A stretch of DNA of 64,000 nt, from assembly GCF_040149665.1 (NCBI RefSeq), contig NZ_JBEFLP010000001.1, positions 372,001-436,000 on the forward strand, in the 5' to 3' direction. This document shows positions 8,419-15,889 of the stretch, in pieces. Origin of the DNA: Sulfitobacter sp. HNIBRBA3233 (lineage in GTDB: Bacteria; Pseudomonadota; Alphaproteobacteria; Rhodobacterales; Rhodobacteraceae). The position numbers and the translations under genes were made by a program. Each line of letters starts with the position of its first letter. The stretch's first letter is position 1. Below the pieces are notes generated by a model. The model made no database searches. It saw nothing but the letters and a program-made list of their open reading frames with translations, and was not told where the DNA came from.

Positions 8419-9435
8419 ATGCAACTGAACCAACACGCCAGATTGTCCGTCGCGCCGATGATGGACTGGACCGACCGCCATTGCCGGTATCTGCACCGGC
8501 TCATGAGCGGGCATGCCTTGCTCTACACCGAGATGGTCACCGCGCCCGCGCTGGTGCGCGGCGGCGCGCTGCATCTGCTTGACCATGACCCCTCGGAGCA
8601 TCCCGTGGCCCTGCAACTCGGCGGTTCGGACCCTGCCGAACTGGCCGAGGCCGCGCGTCTGGGGGCGGCCGCCGGGTATGACGAGATCAACCTCAACGTC
8701 GGCTGCCCGTCCGACCGCGTGCAATCGGGCGCCTTCGGGGCGGTTCTGATGAAGGATCCGGCACTTGTCGCGCGCTGTGTCACCGCGATGCGCCGCGCGG
8801 TCGAGGTGGATGTGACCGTCAAATGCCGCATCGGCGTGGACGACCAGACGCCCGAAGACGTGCTGCCCGAATTCCTCTCGCGGATGGTCGGCGCGGGGGT
8901 CGAGCGGATGACGATCCACGCGCGCAAGGCATGGCTCGACGGGCTGAGCCCGAAGGAAAACCGCGATATTCCGCCGCTCGACTACCCACTCGTGCAGCGG
9001 ATGAAGGAACTGTTTCCCAACCTGCATCTCTCGATCAATGGCGGCATCACATCGCTCGATCAGGTCGAGGCGCTGCTGGACAGCGGTCTGGACGGCGTGA
9101 TGGTCGGGCGCGCCGCCTATCACCAGCCCGCCGATATCCTGTGCACGGCGGACCGCCGGATCTTCGGCGCAGGGCCGGAGGCCGACACCACGCCCGAAGC
9201 CACGGTCGAACGGATGCTGCCCTATATCGAAGCGCATCTGTCGCAGGGCGGCAAACTGGGGCAGGTCACGCGCCACATGCTGGGCCTTTTCGCGGGGCGT
9301 CCGGGTGCGCGGGCGTGGCGGCGGGTCCTGTCCGAAGGCGCCCACCGCGACGGTGCGGGCACCGATCTGGTCCGCGAAGCTTTGGCAGCGGTAACATCGC
9401 TGAGCGCTATGGCGGATCCAATGCAGGCCGTGTAG
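8419..9435 (+). CDS. dusA: tRNA-dihydrouridine(20/20a) synthase
   Basis: FMN- and NADPH-dependent reduction of uridine to dihydrouridine in the tRNA D-loop. The 338-residue protein starts near the conserved SVAPMMDWTDRHCR. It has the catalytic cysteine in NLNVGCPSDRVQSGAFGA (C96), KCRIGVD, IHARKAWLDGLSP and the phosphate-binding SINGGI...VMVGRAAY. The DWTDRHCR start and the HARKAWLDGLSPKENR stretch are typical of the DusA subfamily. The frame is open upstream to 8308, but the ATG at 8419 gives the usual DusA N-terminus; an ATG at 8323 is a less likely alternative. It is probably transcribed alone, with 36 bases before the next gene. Confidence 0.95.
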   Translation: MQLNQHARLSVAPMMDWTDRHCRYLHRLMSGHALLYTEMVTAPALVRGGALHLLDHDPSEHPVALQLGGSDPAELAEAARLGAAAGYDEINLNVGCPSDRVQSGAFGAVLMKDPALVARCVTAMRRAVEVDVTVKCRIGVDDQTPEDVLPEFLSRMVGAGVERMTIHARKAWLDGLSPKENRDIPPLDYPLVQRMKELFPNLHLSINGGITSLDQVEALLDSGLDGVMVGRAAYHQPADILCTADRRIFGAGPEADTTPEATVERMLPYIEAHLSQGGKLGQVTRHMLGLFAGRPGARAWRRVLSEGAHRDGAGTDLVREALAAVTSLSAMADPMQAV

Positions 9436-9471
9436 GAACGCGGCCAACATTGTCCACGCAGGAGACCCGCG

Positions 9472-10296
9472 ATGCCCGAAACCGTTTTGTTGATCCAGAT
9501 GGGGGCGCTTCTCCTGCTGATCGGAGCCTTTGCGGGCGTTCTGGCAGGGCTGCTGGGCGTGGGGGGCGGTATCGTGCTGGTGCCCGCGTTCTTCTATGCC
9601 TTCCAGACCATGGGATACGACAGCCCCGAGTTGATGCAGATCTGCCTCGCCACGTCGCTGGCGACGATTATCGTGACCTCCCTGCGGTCGGTCCATTCGC
9701 ACAACAAGAAGGGTGCTGTCGATTGGCAGATCCTGCGCGGCTGGGCCCCGGGAATCGTGATCGGTGCGGTGATCGGGATGCTGGTGGTGGCCGGTCTGCG
9801 CTCGACCGTGTTGCAGGCGATCTTCGGGGGGCTGGCGCTGGTTGTCGGGCTTTACATGGGGTTCGGACGCAGTCACTGGCGGCTGGGTCAGGAAATGCCG
9901 CGCGGCGTGGCCCGCGCAGCGCTGTCGCCGGGTGTCGGGTTCCTCTCGGTGCTGATGGGCATCGGCGGTGGCAGCTTCGGCGTCCCGCTGATGAGCCTCT
10001 ACAACACCCCGATCCACCGTGCCGTGGCAACGGCCGCAGGCTTCGGCGTGCTGATCGCCGTACCGTCGGTGATCGGTTTCCTGCTGGTCGAGATCGATCC
10101 CGCAAACAGACCGCCCTTCACCATCGGTGCGGTCAACCTCGTGGCCTTCGTACTTGTCATCGCCATGACGCTGGTGACCGCGCCGCTGGGCGCGCGGCTT
10201 GCCCATGCGATGGACCCCACGCCGCTCAAGCGCGTGTTCGCGGTCTTCCTGATTCTCGTGGCGCTGAACATGCTGCGCAAGGCCGTGATGGGATGA
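9472..10296 (+). CDS. TauE/SafE family sulfite-exporter-like permease
   Basis: Multi-pass inner-membrane protein of 274 residues with about eight hydrophobic segments. It has the family glycine-rich signature in the first helices (GVLAGLLGVGGGIVLVP) and the repeat copy in the second half (GIGGGSFGVPLMSLY). The family exports sulfite, sulfoacetate and other organic or sulfur anions; the substrate here is unknown. A good Shine-Dalgarno (AGGAGA) precedes the ATG. Its stop overlaps the ATG of the next gene, a PhyH-like dioxygenase, suggesting coupled expression. A second, different TauE/SafE protein lies at 41229-41981. Confidence 0.88.
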   Translation: MPETVLLIQMGALLLLIGAFAGVLAGLLGVGGGIVLVPAFFYAFQTMGYDSPELMQICLATSLATIIVTSLRSVHSHNKKGAVDWQILRGWAPGIVIGAVIGMLVVAGLRSTVLQAIFGGLALVVGLYMGFGRSHWRLGQEMPRGVARAALSPGVGFLSVLMGIGGGSFGVPLMSLYNTPIHRAVATAAGFGVLIAVPSVIGFLLVEIDPANRPPFTIGAVNLVAFVLVIAMTLVTAPLGARLAHAMDPTPLKRVFAVFLILVALNMLRKAVMG

Positions 10297-11048
10297 CACC
10301 CGAGGCGGGATTTCGCGTCTACGGATACGACCCCGCCTGTGACCGCTGGGCCAGGGCCGCCCATGATGTCGCCGTCGGCATCGCGGCGGACCCGCGCTGG
10401 CGCGGACCCGACAACCTGCGCCACGGAGGCACGTGGTTCGTGGGCGTGGATGCGCTGCCCAACGATGCGCAGGGCGCAGTCGCGGGCGTCCCGCTCGCCG
10501 GGCCGTGGCAGGCGGATGTGCCAGCGCTGCCCCTGCACCGCGCACAGCTTTCCATCGTCTATCCCGGCTACCCGCGCCGCGATCCGTCCGAAACGGAGGC
10601 CGCGCACCGCTTCCGCCGCAACCGTGCGGCGGCCCATGTGGACGGCTTGCTGCCGGTGGGGCCGGAAAAGCGCCGCTTCGCGCTGGAATACCACGCCTAT
10701 ATCCTCGCGCTGCCGCTGACGCAGGTGGCTGCCGCGCCGACGGTCGTCTGGCCGGGCAGCCACCGGATCATGCAGGAGGCGTTGCGCCAGCGAATCGGGC
10801 AGGGGCCGGTCGCCAGCTGCGACCTGACAGAGGCCTATCAGGCCGCCCGCCGCACGGTTCTTGCCGCAGCCGATCCCGTGCCGCTGAAGCTTGAACGCGG
10901 GCAGAGCGCGCTGTTGCATCCGTTTTTGTTGCACGGCACGGCCCCTTGGGATCCGTCTTGCGCGGATCCTGCGGGTCACGGGCGGATCACGGCCTTCTTT
11001 CGCCCCGAATGCGCAGGTGGCGCAAACGCCTGGCTGGCGCTGCCGTAA
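10293..11048 (+). CDS. Phytanoyl-CoA dioxygenase (PhyH)-like protein
   Basis: A 251-residue protein resembling Fe(II)/2-oxoglutarate dioxygenases of the PhyH group. The best signs are in the second half: VVWPGSHRIMQEAL, then RGQSALLHPFLLHGTAPW with the distal histidine of the jelly-roll fold, and RITAFFRPE at the end. A clear H-x-D pair is less obvious (EYHAYI is the nearest), so catalytic competence is uncertain. The ATG overlaps the stop of the TauE/SafE gene, so permease and oxygenase may act on the same compound. No signal peptide, presumably cytoplasmic. Confidence 0.6.
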   Translation: MTPEAGFRVYGYDPACDRWARAAHDVAVGIAADPRWRGPDNLRHGGTWFVGVDALPNDAQGAVAGVPLAGPWQADVPALPLHRAQLSIVYPGYPRRDPSETEAAHRFRRNRAAAHVDGLLPVGPEKRRFALEYHAYILALPLTQVAAAPTVVWPGSHRIMQEALRQRIGQGPVASCDLTEAYQAARRTVLAAADPVPLKLERGQSALLHPFLLHGTAPWDPSCADPAGHGRITAFFRPECAGGANAWLALP

Positions 11049-11185
11049 ATTCGGGCAGTCGGCTCACCGTTTCACGGTGACGCACAATAAACTTCACGCT
11101 GCCATATTGTTGCCCGATCGCGAAGGCATCACTCTCCCATCACGTCCCCGGCAAAGAGGGGCATTGCGAAGTGAAGGGTCAGGCT

Positions 11186-11416
11186 ATGCTACAGATCATG
11201 ACAGGACCGATGGGATGCCTTGCGTATCTCGATGCCCGTTCAATGGCGGGGGCCGCCTATCCCGCGCTGAATGTGCCGTCTTGTGATTTCGCCAGCGGCG
11301 AGGGCGTTGTCGCCGCGAATGATATCGCCGCCCCCGGCGTGGTGTCGCTGCCGCGCCATACCCGCAAGGGTGCCGCGCGTGCCATGTTCGGCGAACCGGT
11401 CAAACGCGAAAGCTGA
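11186..11416 (+). CDS. Small hypothetical protein
   Basis: A 76-residue protein I do not recognise. It has no membrane segment; its hydrophobic beginning (MLQIMTGPMGCLAYLDA) is not a convincing signal peptide, and the end is basic (HTRKGAARAMFGEPVKRES). The ATG at 11186 is chosen because GAAGGG lies eight bases upstream; a GTG at 11171 is possible. It is 137 bases after the PhyH-like gene and convergent with the DUF1289 gene, 14 bases away. Codon use looks like that of neighbouring genes. Confidence 0.55.
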   Translation: MLQIMTGPMGCLAYLDARSMAGAAYPALNVPSCDFASGEGVVAANDIAAPGVVSLPRHTRKGAARAMFGEPVKRES

Positions 11417-11430
11417 GCGCGCGTCGCGCC

Positions 11431-11676
11431 CTAATCCGTCGCGCGCCCCCGGGCCAGCCGCGCCGCACGGCCCCCGCGCCGCTTCGAGAACGCCTCCGCC
11501 CGTCCGGGCAATTCCGCCATCACCGCGCGCCGCGCATCCGGCGTCATCCGCGACCATGCACCGATCTCGTCGATCGACCGCAGGCAGCCGGTACACAGGC
11601 GCGCTTCGGGATGCACCACGCAGATCTTGATGCAGGGGCTTTCGATCTCGTCACGTTTCCAGACAGTATCGCTCAT
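11431..11676 (-). CDS. DUF1289 family cysteine-containing protein
   Basis: An 81-residue protein with the family signature SPCIKICVVHPEARLCTGCLRSIDEIGAWSR broken down as C-x3-C near the start and C-x2-C at LCTGC, suggesting a small metal-binding fold. The tail is basic and arginine-rich (RRGGRAARLARGR). The function of the family is unknown. It is the last gene of the minus-strand group ccmI-ruvX-DUF1289, 57 bases after ruvX. Confidence 0.85.
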   Translation of the reverse strand: MSDTVWKRDEIESPCIKICVVHPEARLCTGCLRSIDEIGAWSRMTPDARRAVMAELPGRAEAFSKRRGGRAARLARGRATD

Positions 11677-11733
11677 GTGATGTTCCGTTGCGGATTGGTG
11701 TGCTTCGGGGCGTTTCGCGTTTGTTGCAGAGGA

Positions 11734-12210
11734 TCAGACCCCGCGCAAGACGCGCAACCGGTCCAGCACACCTTGCAGGATATAGCTTGCGGCAACGTGG
11801 TCGATGACCTCGGCGCGACGCCTGCGCGACGTATCCGCCTCCAGCAACGCCCGTTCGGCTGCCACGGTGGACAGGCGTTCGTCCCAGAACCCGATGGGCA
11901 GGTCGGGGTGCAGGCGCTCGAAATTGCGCGCAAAGGCGCGTGTGGACTGGCAGCGCGGCCCTTCGCTGCCGTCCATGTTCAGCGGCAGCCCCAGAACCAC
12001 GCCGGCGATCTTTCGGTCGTCGAAAATCTCGGCCAGCCGCGCCGCGTCCTGACCGAACTTGCGCCGCCGCACGGTCTCGAGCGGGGTGGCAACCGACAAC
12101 ATGCCGTCGCTGACCGCAACGCCGATTGTCTTTTCCCCCAGATCGAGGCCCGCAACCGCGCGGAAAGGGGGCAGGGCGGCGGCGAAATCGGTGATATCGG
12201 CGAGGATCAT
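11734..12210 (-). CDS. ruvX: Putative pre-16S rRNA nuclease / Holliday junction resolvase-like YqgF
   Basis: A 158-residue RNase H-fold protein of the YqgF/RuvX family, implicated in 16S rRNA 5' maturation. It has the first acidic residue in VAGLDLGEKTIGVAVSDG, then GLPLNMDGSEGPR, WDERLSTVAAERALLE and the terminal DHVAASYILQGVLD, all family hallmarks. The start is set by the 4-base overlap of its ATG with the ccmI stop. The longer upstream frame lies inside ccmI and reads as shadow sequence. Confidence 0.93.
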   Translation of the reverse strand: MILADITDFAAALPPFRAVAGLDLGEKTIGVAVSDGMLSVATPLETVRRRKFGQDAARLAEIFDDRKIAGVVLGLPLNMDGSEGPRCQSTRAFARNFERLHPDLPIGFWDERLSTVAAERALLEADTSRRRRAEVIDHVAASYILQGVLDRLRVLRGV

Positions 12211-13433
12211 TCGACGACACCCGCGCGCTGGCCCGCAGCGTTGATGACGTCCAGCGCGGCTTGCTCGCCCGCGAAAACCTCGACCGCATTGGCGTGGATC
12301 GCGATGGCCTCGCTCTGGCGGCCCAGAACGCCCAGCGACGTGATCAGCCGGGCCCAGTCCTCCGCGCTGCCGCCCTCGGTGGCCAGTCGGTCCGACAGGC
12401 CCTGCACCATGGCACCGATCATCTCCATCCGCTCGGCGGGCGACATGTCCTGCGCGGCCTCCATATCTTCGGTCGAGGGGCCGGGGGCGGCGGAGCCTAC
12501 GGCGGGCACGGTATAGCGCACCCCCGCCACCTGCGCGAGCTCTTCGATCTGCGCGAGAATCGGCGGGACCCACGGCGCCCCCTCGGGCCCCTCGCGCAGC
12601 AGGCGATCCCAGATGCGGAAGGCCTGATCGGGGCGGCCCGTTTGCAGCAGCATCAGCCCGTAGTAATAGCGCGCAACGCCGTTGCGCGGATCCTGCGACA
12701 GCGCCGCGCGCAGGCTCAGTTCCGCCTGCGGAGACACGTAACCGCCCGCCGCCATCACCTGCAATTCGCCCAGATCGGCAAGCTCGCCTGCGGTTACATC
12801 CTCTGCGCGGATCTCGACAACGCGGCGCTGCGCCTCCTTGGCCGCGCTGAAATTACCGATCCGCCGTTCCTGCTGGGCCAGCAGGATGTGCCCCTGCAAA
12901 TCGTTCGGGCGCTTGGCCACCGTCTCGCGCAGCTGCGTCAGCAGGCGGCGGTAATCATCGCCAAGGTCGGCGGGCGGCAAGAAGGGCGGCAAGGATGCCT
13001 CGGCGACCTGCTGGTCGGGACGGGTGCTGCGCACTTCCTCGGCAAAGGCGATCCGGTCCTGAAGCGCCATGTCGCCGTAGCCGGGCGCGCCCAGCCACAG
13101 GTAGGTGCCCACGCTGCCCGCCAGTCCCAGACCGATCAGCCCCAGCGCGACCGAGGCCGGCGCGCGCGTCGAACGGGTCTGCGCGGCGTGGGCCGCGCGG
13201 TCCGCCGCAATCAGACGCCGCGCGATTTCGGCGTGGACCCGGTCGGCATCGGCGGCGTCGATCACGCCGCGTGCGACATCGCGGTCCACCTCGGCAAGCT
13301 GTGCGCGGTAAACGGCTGCATCCGACGAGGCGCGTGCGGAGGGTGTGCGCGCGGCGCCACGGATCACCGCCTGTGCCAGAACACCCCCGACGATCAGCGT
13401 CATCGCCACGACTATTGCCCAGAAAATCGCCAT
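12207..13433 (-). CDS. ccmI: c-type cytochrome biogenesis protein CcmI
   Basis: Inner-membrane chaperone that holds apocytochrome c for haem ligation. The protein has 408 residues with two membrane segments: residues 3 to about 22 at the start, and a second near residues 97-115 (ALGLIGLGLAGSVGTYLWLG). Between them is the CcmI-1 cytoplasmic loop with coiled-coil character. The periplasmic part has TPR-type repeats (LLAQQERRIGNFSAAKEAQR, YYYGLMLLQTGRPDQAFRIW). The ATG at 13433 has GGGAG five bases upstream; a GTG two codons earlier is possible. It is separate from the ccmABCDG genes at 42-45 kb, as is usual in this group. Confidence 0.93.
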   Translation of the reverse strand: MAIFWAIVVAMTLIVGGVLAQAVIRGAARTPSARASSDAAVYRAQLAEVDRDVARGVIDAADADRVHAEIARRLIAADRAAHAAQTRSTRAPASVALGLIGLGLAGSVGTYLWLGAPGYGDMALQDRIAFAEEVRSTRPDQQVAEASLPPFLPPADLGDDYRRLLTQLRETVAKRPNDLQGHILLAQQERRIGNFSAAKEAQRRVVEIRAEDVTAGELADLGELQVMAAGGYVSPQAELSLRAALSQDPRNGVARYYYGLMLLQTGRPDQAFRIWDRLLREGPEGAPWVPPILAQIEELAQVAGVRYTVPAVGSAAPGPSTEDMEAAQDMSPAERMEMIGAMVQGLSDRLATEGGSAEDWARLITSLGVLGRQSEAIAIHANAVEVFAGEQAALDVINAAGQRAGVVE

Positions 13434-13670
13434 GTCCACTCCCGAAAAATTTCTTTTGTACCTAATACGCGCGGCCCCCCGGCAAAAGGCCCATTCACCC
13501 CTGCCGCGACGAATGGCCCACAGGCCCAGCGCGCGCCTTGCCAGCCATGTCGCAAAATTGATAAGTCATGTCGCGGCGGGCAGCCCGTTTTTTGCCCAAC
13601 ACCCCATGAAGGGGCCTTGAAGGGGCCACGCGTCCCGAATCCGTTTTCCAGCCATCCCCGGGGACTTCAG

Positions 13671-14915
13671 ATGAAGAAATATTCCGCCTTTGCCGTTGCC
13701 CGCGAAGCGATGCGCCACCACACCGGCTGGACACGGGCGTGGCGCGATGCGGCGCCCAAGAAACGCTACGATGCCATCATCATCGGCGCGGGCGGCCACG
13801 GTCTGGCGACCGCCTACTATCTGGGCAAGAATTTCGGCATCACCAATGTCGCGATCCTTGAAAAGGGCTGGCTCGGCGGCGGCAACACGGGCCGGAACAC
13901 CACGATCATCCGTTCGAACTATCTGCAGGATCCCTCCGCCGCGATCTACGAGAAATCCCGTAGCCTCTACGAGACGATGAGCCAGGATCTGAACTACAAC
14001 GTCATGTTCAGCCCGCGCGGCGTGATCATGCTGGCGCAGACCGAACACGAGGTGCGCGGCTACAAGCGCACCGCCCACGCCAACGCCCTGCAGGGTGTGA
14101 AGACCGAATTCATCTCGCCCCGGCGGGTCAAGGAACTGGTGCCGATCATCAACCTCGACGGGCCGCGCTATCCGGTGCTGGGCGGTCTGTGGCAGGCCCG
14201 CGGCGGCACGGCACGCCACGACGCCGTCGCATGGGGCTACGCGCGGGCCTGCTCAGACATGGGCATGGACGTGATCCAGAAATGCGAAGTGACCGGCATC
14301 CGGCAGGAGGGTGGCAAGGTCACCGGCGTCAGCACCACGCGCGGCGACATCGGCTGCGACAAGCTCGGCATCGTGGTCGCAGGCCACTCGGGCCATCTGG
14401 CCGATATGGCGGGCTTCCGTCTGCCGATCGAATCCGTCGCCCTTCAGGCGCTGGTCTCCGAGCCGATCAAACCCTGCATGGACGTGGTCGTCATGGCCAA
14501 CACGGTCCACGGCTACATGAGCCAGTCCGACAAGGGCGAGATGGTCATCGGCGGCGGCACCGACGGCTACAACAACTATACCCAGCGCGGGTCATTCCAC
14601 CATATCGAGGAAACCGTGCGCGCCCTGATCGAAACCTTCCCGATGGTGTCGCGCCTCAAGATGCTGCGCCAGTGGGGGGGCATCGTGGATGTCACCGGCG
14701 ACCGCTCCCCGATCCTGTCGAAAACACCTGTGGACGGCATCTTCATCAACTGCGGCTGGGGCACGGGCGGCTTCAAGGCGATCCCCGGCTCCGGCTGGGC
14801 CATGGCCGAGCTGATGGCCAAGGGCCGCTCCCCGCTCACCGACGCCTTCGGCCTCAACCGCTTCACCGAAGGCCGCTTCATCGACGAATCCGTGGCGGCG
14901 GGGGTGGCGCACTGA
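13671..14915 (+). CDS. soxB: Sarcosine oxidase beta subunit
   Basis: Catalytic flavoprotein subunit of heterotetrameric sarcosine oxidase, which demethylates sarcosine to glycine with formation of methylenetetrahydrofolate and H2O2. It has 414 residues, the usual length. The N-terminal FAD motif is IIGAGGHG (G39, G41, G44). RGGTARHDAVAWG holds the histidine (H183) expected to carry covalent FMN at the subunit interface. The C-terminus has GWGTGGFKAIPGSG. The genes for the other three subunits follow, but a small membrane protein gene and two hairpins separate soxB from soxD. Confidence 0.97.
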   Translation: MKKYSAFAVAREAMRHHTGWTRAWRDAAPKKRYDAIIIGAGGHGLATAYYLGKNFGITNVAILEKGWLGGGNTGRNTTIIRSNYLQDPSAAIYEKSRSLYETMSQDLNYNVMFSPRGVIMLAQTEHEVRGYKRTAHANALQGVKTEFISPRRVKELVPIINLDGPRYPVLGGLWQARGGTARHDAVAWGYARACSDMGMDVIQKCEVTGIRQEGGKVTGVSTTRGDIGCDKLGIVVAGHSGHLADMAGFRLPIESVALQALVSEPIKPCMDVVVMANTVHGYMSQSDKGEMVIGGGTDGYNNYTQRGSFHHIEETVRALIETFPMVSRLKMLRQWGGIVDVTGDRSPILSKTPVDGIFINCGWGTGGFKAIPGSGWAMAELMAKGRSPLTDAFGLNRFTEGRFIDESVAAGVAH

Positions 14916-14970
14916 TGGCGGATCTTCGCGCAGCCATCGGCGACAGGGCGCCGATGCCGCTGGGGCCGGG

Positions 14971-14996
14971 GCAGGGCACGCGGAACCGTGCCCTGC
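14971..14996 (+). terminator. Hairpin after soxB
   Basis: Perfect 10-bp stem GCAGGGCACG / CGTGCCCTGC with a six-base loop, followed within four bases by GTTGGTTTCTGTT. This is moderately T-rich, so it may act as a partial rho-independent terminator between soxB and the small gene at 15043. Confidence 0.5.
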
Positions 14997-15042
14997 GCCC
15001 GTTGGTTTCTGTTGCAACACACCTTTGCAACGGAGCAAACCA

Positions 15043-15372
15043 ATGGCACAGCCAGACAACACCAACAAAACCGACTCCACGACCGAACGCTACGTTCACA
15101 CCGAAACCACCCGCGAGAAATCGGGCGGCGGCATGGCCGTCATTGTCGCAGCAATCATTCTCGTGCTCGCGGCCCTGTCGTATTTCGTCTTCCTCGGTGA
15201 CGACGCTACCCCGACCAGCGGCGACGCAGGCGGCGGCGACGTCAACATCTCCGTTGAAGGATCCGGCGCGGCAGCCGAAGGCGGCGATGCGCCCGCAGCC
15301 GACGCTCCTGCCTCGGACGACAGCGCACCGGCCGCTGACAGCGACACCACGGCACCCGCTGCCTCCGAATAA
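15043..15372 (+). CDS. Small single-pass membrane protein within the sarcosine oxidase cluster
   Basis: A 109-residue protein I do not recognise. A hydrophilic Thr/Glu/Lys-rich N-terminus (about 36 residues) precedes one membrane segment (residues about 31-50, MAVIVAAIILVLAALSYFVF). A low-complexity acidic tail of Ala, Asp, Gly, Ser and Pro runs to the end (GDAPAADAPASDDSAPAADS). The ATG has GGAG seven bases upstream. It lies between soxB and soxD with a hairpin on each side, so it may be a separate transcription unit. The acidic tail suggests an extracytoplasmic disordered region. No enzymatic motif is visible. Confidence 0.75.
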   Translation: MAQPDNTNKTDSTTERYVHTETTREKSGGGMAVIVAAIILVLAALSYFVFLGDDATPTSGDAGGGDVNISVEGSGAAAEGGDAPAADAPASDDSAPAADSDTTAPAASE

Positions 15373-15405
15373 AACGCGCCCCGAGCACGCGCCCTCAGGG
15401 CAGCA

Positions 15406-15436
15406 GGCTGGCGTCGGTCCCGACGCCGGCCTTTCT
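15406..15436 (+). terminator. Rho-independent terminator-like hairpin before soxD
   Basis: A 12-bp stem GGCTGGCGTCGG / CCGACGCCGGCC with one G-T pair and a tight loop, followed directly by CTTTCT. It lies downstream of the small membrane protein gene. Confidence 0.6.
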
Positions 15437-15501
15437 GCGTTCGCCTTCCCGCTGCCGCGCGTGCAGCGTTCTTCCAGACCCACCCCCAGCGGAGCGTTGA
15501 C

Positions 15502-15825
15502 ATGCTGATCGTATCCTGCCCCTGTTGCGGCATCACCGCCGAGGAAACCGAATTCCACGCCCACGGCGAGGCGCATATCACCCGCCACAGCGTCGGCGCG
15601 TCGGACGATCTGGTCGAGGAATATCTTTTCATGCGCGCCAACCCAAAGGGGGTGCATTTCGAACGCTGGCGCCACCAGTACGGTTGCGGAAAATGGTTCC
15701 ACATGGCCCGCGACACCACCACGCTCGAGGTCTTCGGCACCTACAGCGCCCGGACGACCGAACCGCCGCAGGACATCCTCGACCGGATCGAGGCCCGCCG
15801 CCCCGGATGGAGCGCCAAGGCCTGA
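15502..15825 (+). CDS. soxD: Sarcosine oxidase delta subunit
   Basis: Small zinc-binding subunit of heterotetrameric sarcosine oxidase, 107 residues. The probable zinc ligands are C6, C9, H58 and C62 in SCPCCG and RWRHQYGCGKWF, matching the family. It precedes soxA by 64 bases and is presumably cotranscribed with soxA and soxG. A hairpin just upstream separates it from the inserted membrane protein gene, so it may have its own promoter or depend on read-through from soxB. Confidence 0.96.
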   Translation: MLIVSCPCCGITAEETEFHAHGEAHITRHSVGASDDLVEEYLFMRANPKGVHFERWRHQYGCGKWFHMARDTTTLEVFGTYSARTTEPPQDILDRIEARRPGWSAKA

Positions 15826-15889
15826 TGCGCTTCTCCATTTTGCCAATAAACTCAATCCCGTCCCCCCGTCACGCACCGGAGCCCCGCAC

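Noticed and set aside
7999-10545. 848-codon minus-strand open frame opposite dusA and the TauE/SafE gene
   Set aside because: Histidine/arginine-rich shadow of genes on the other strand, with no domain; its size is due to high GC and codon bias.
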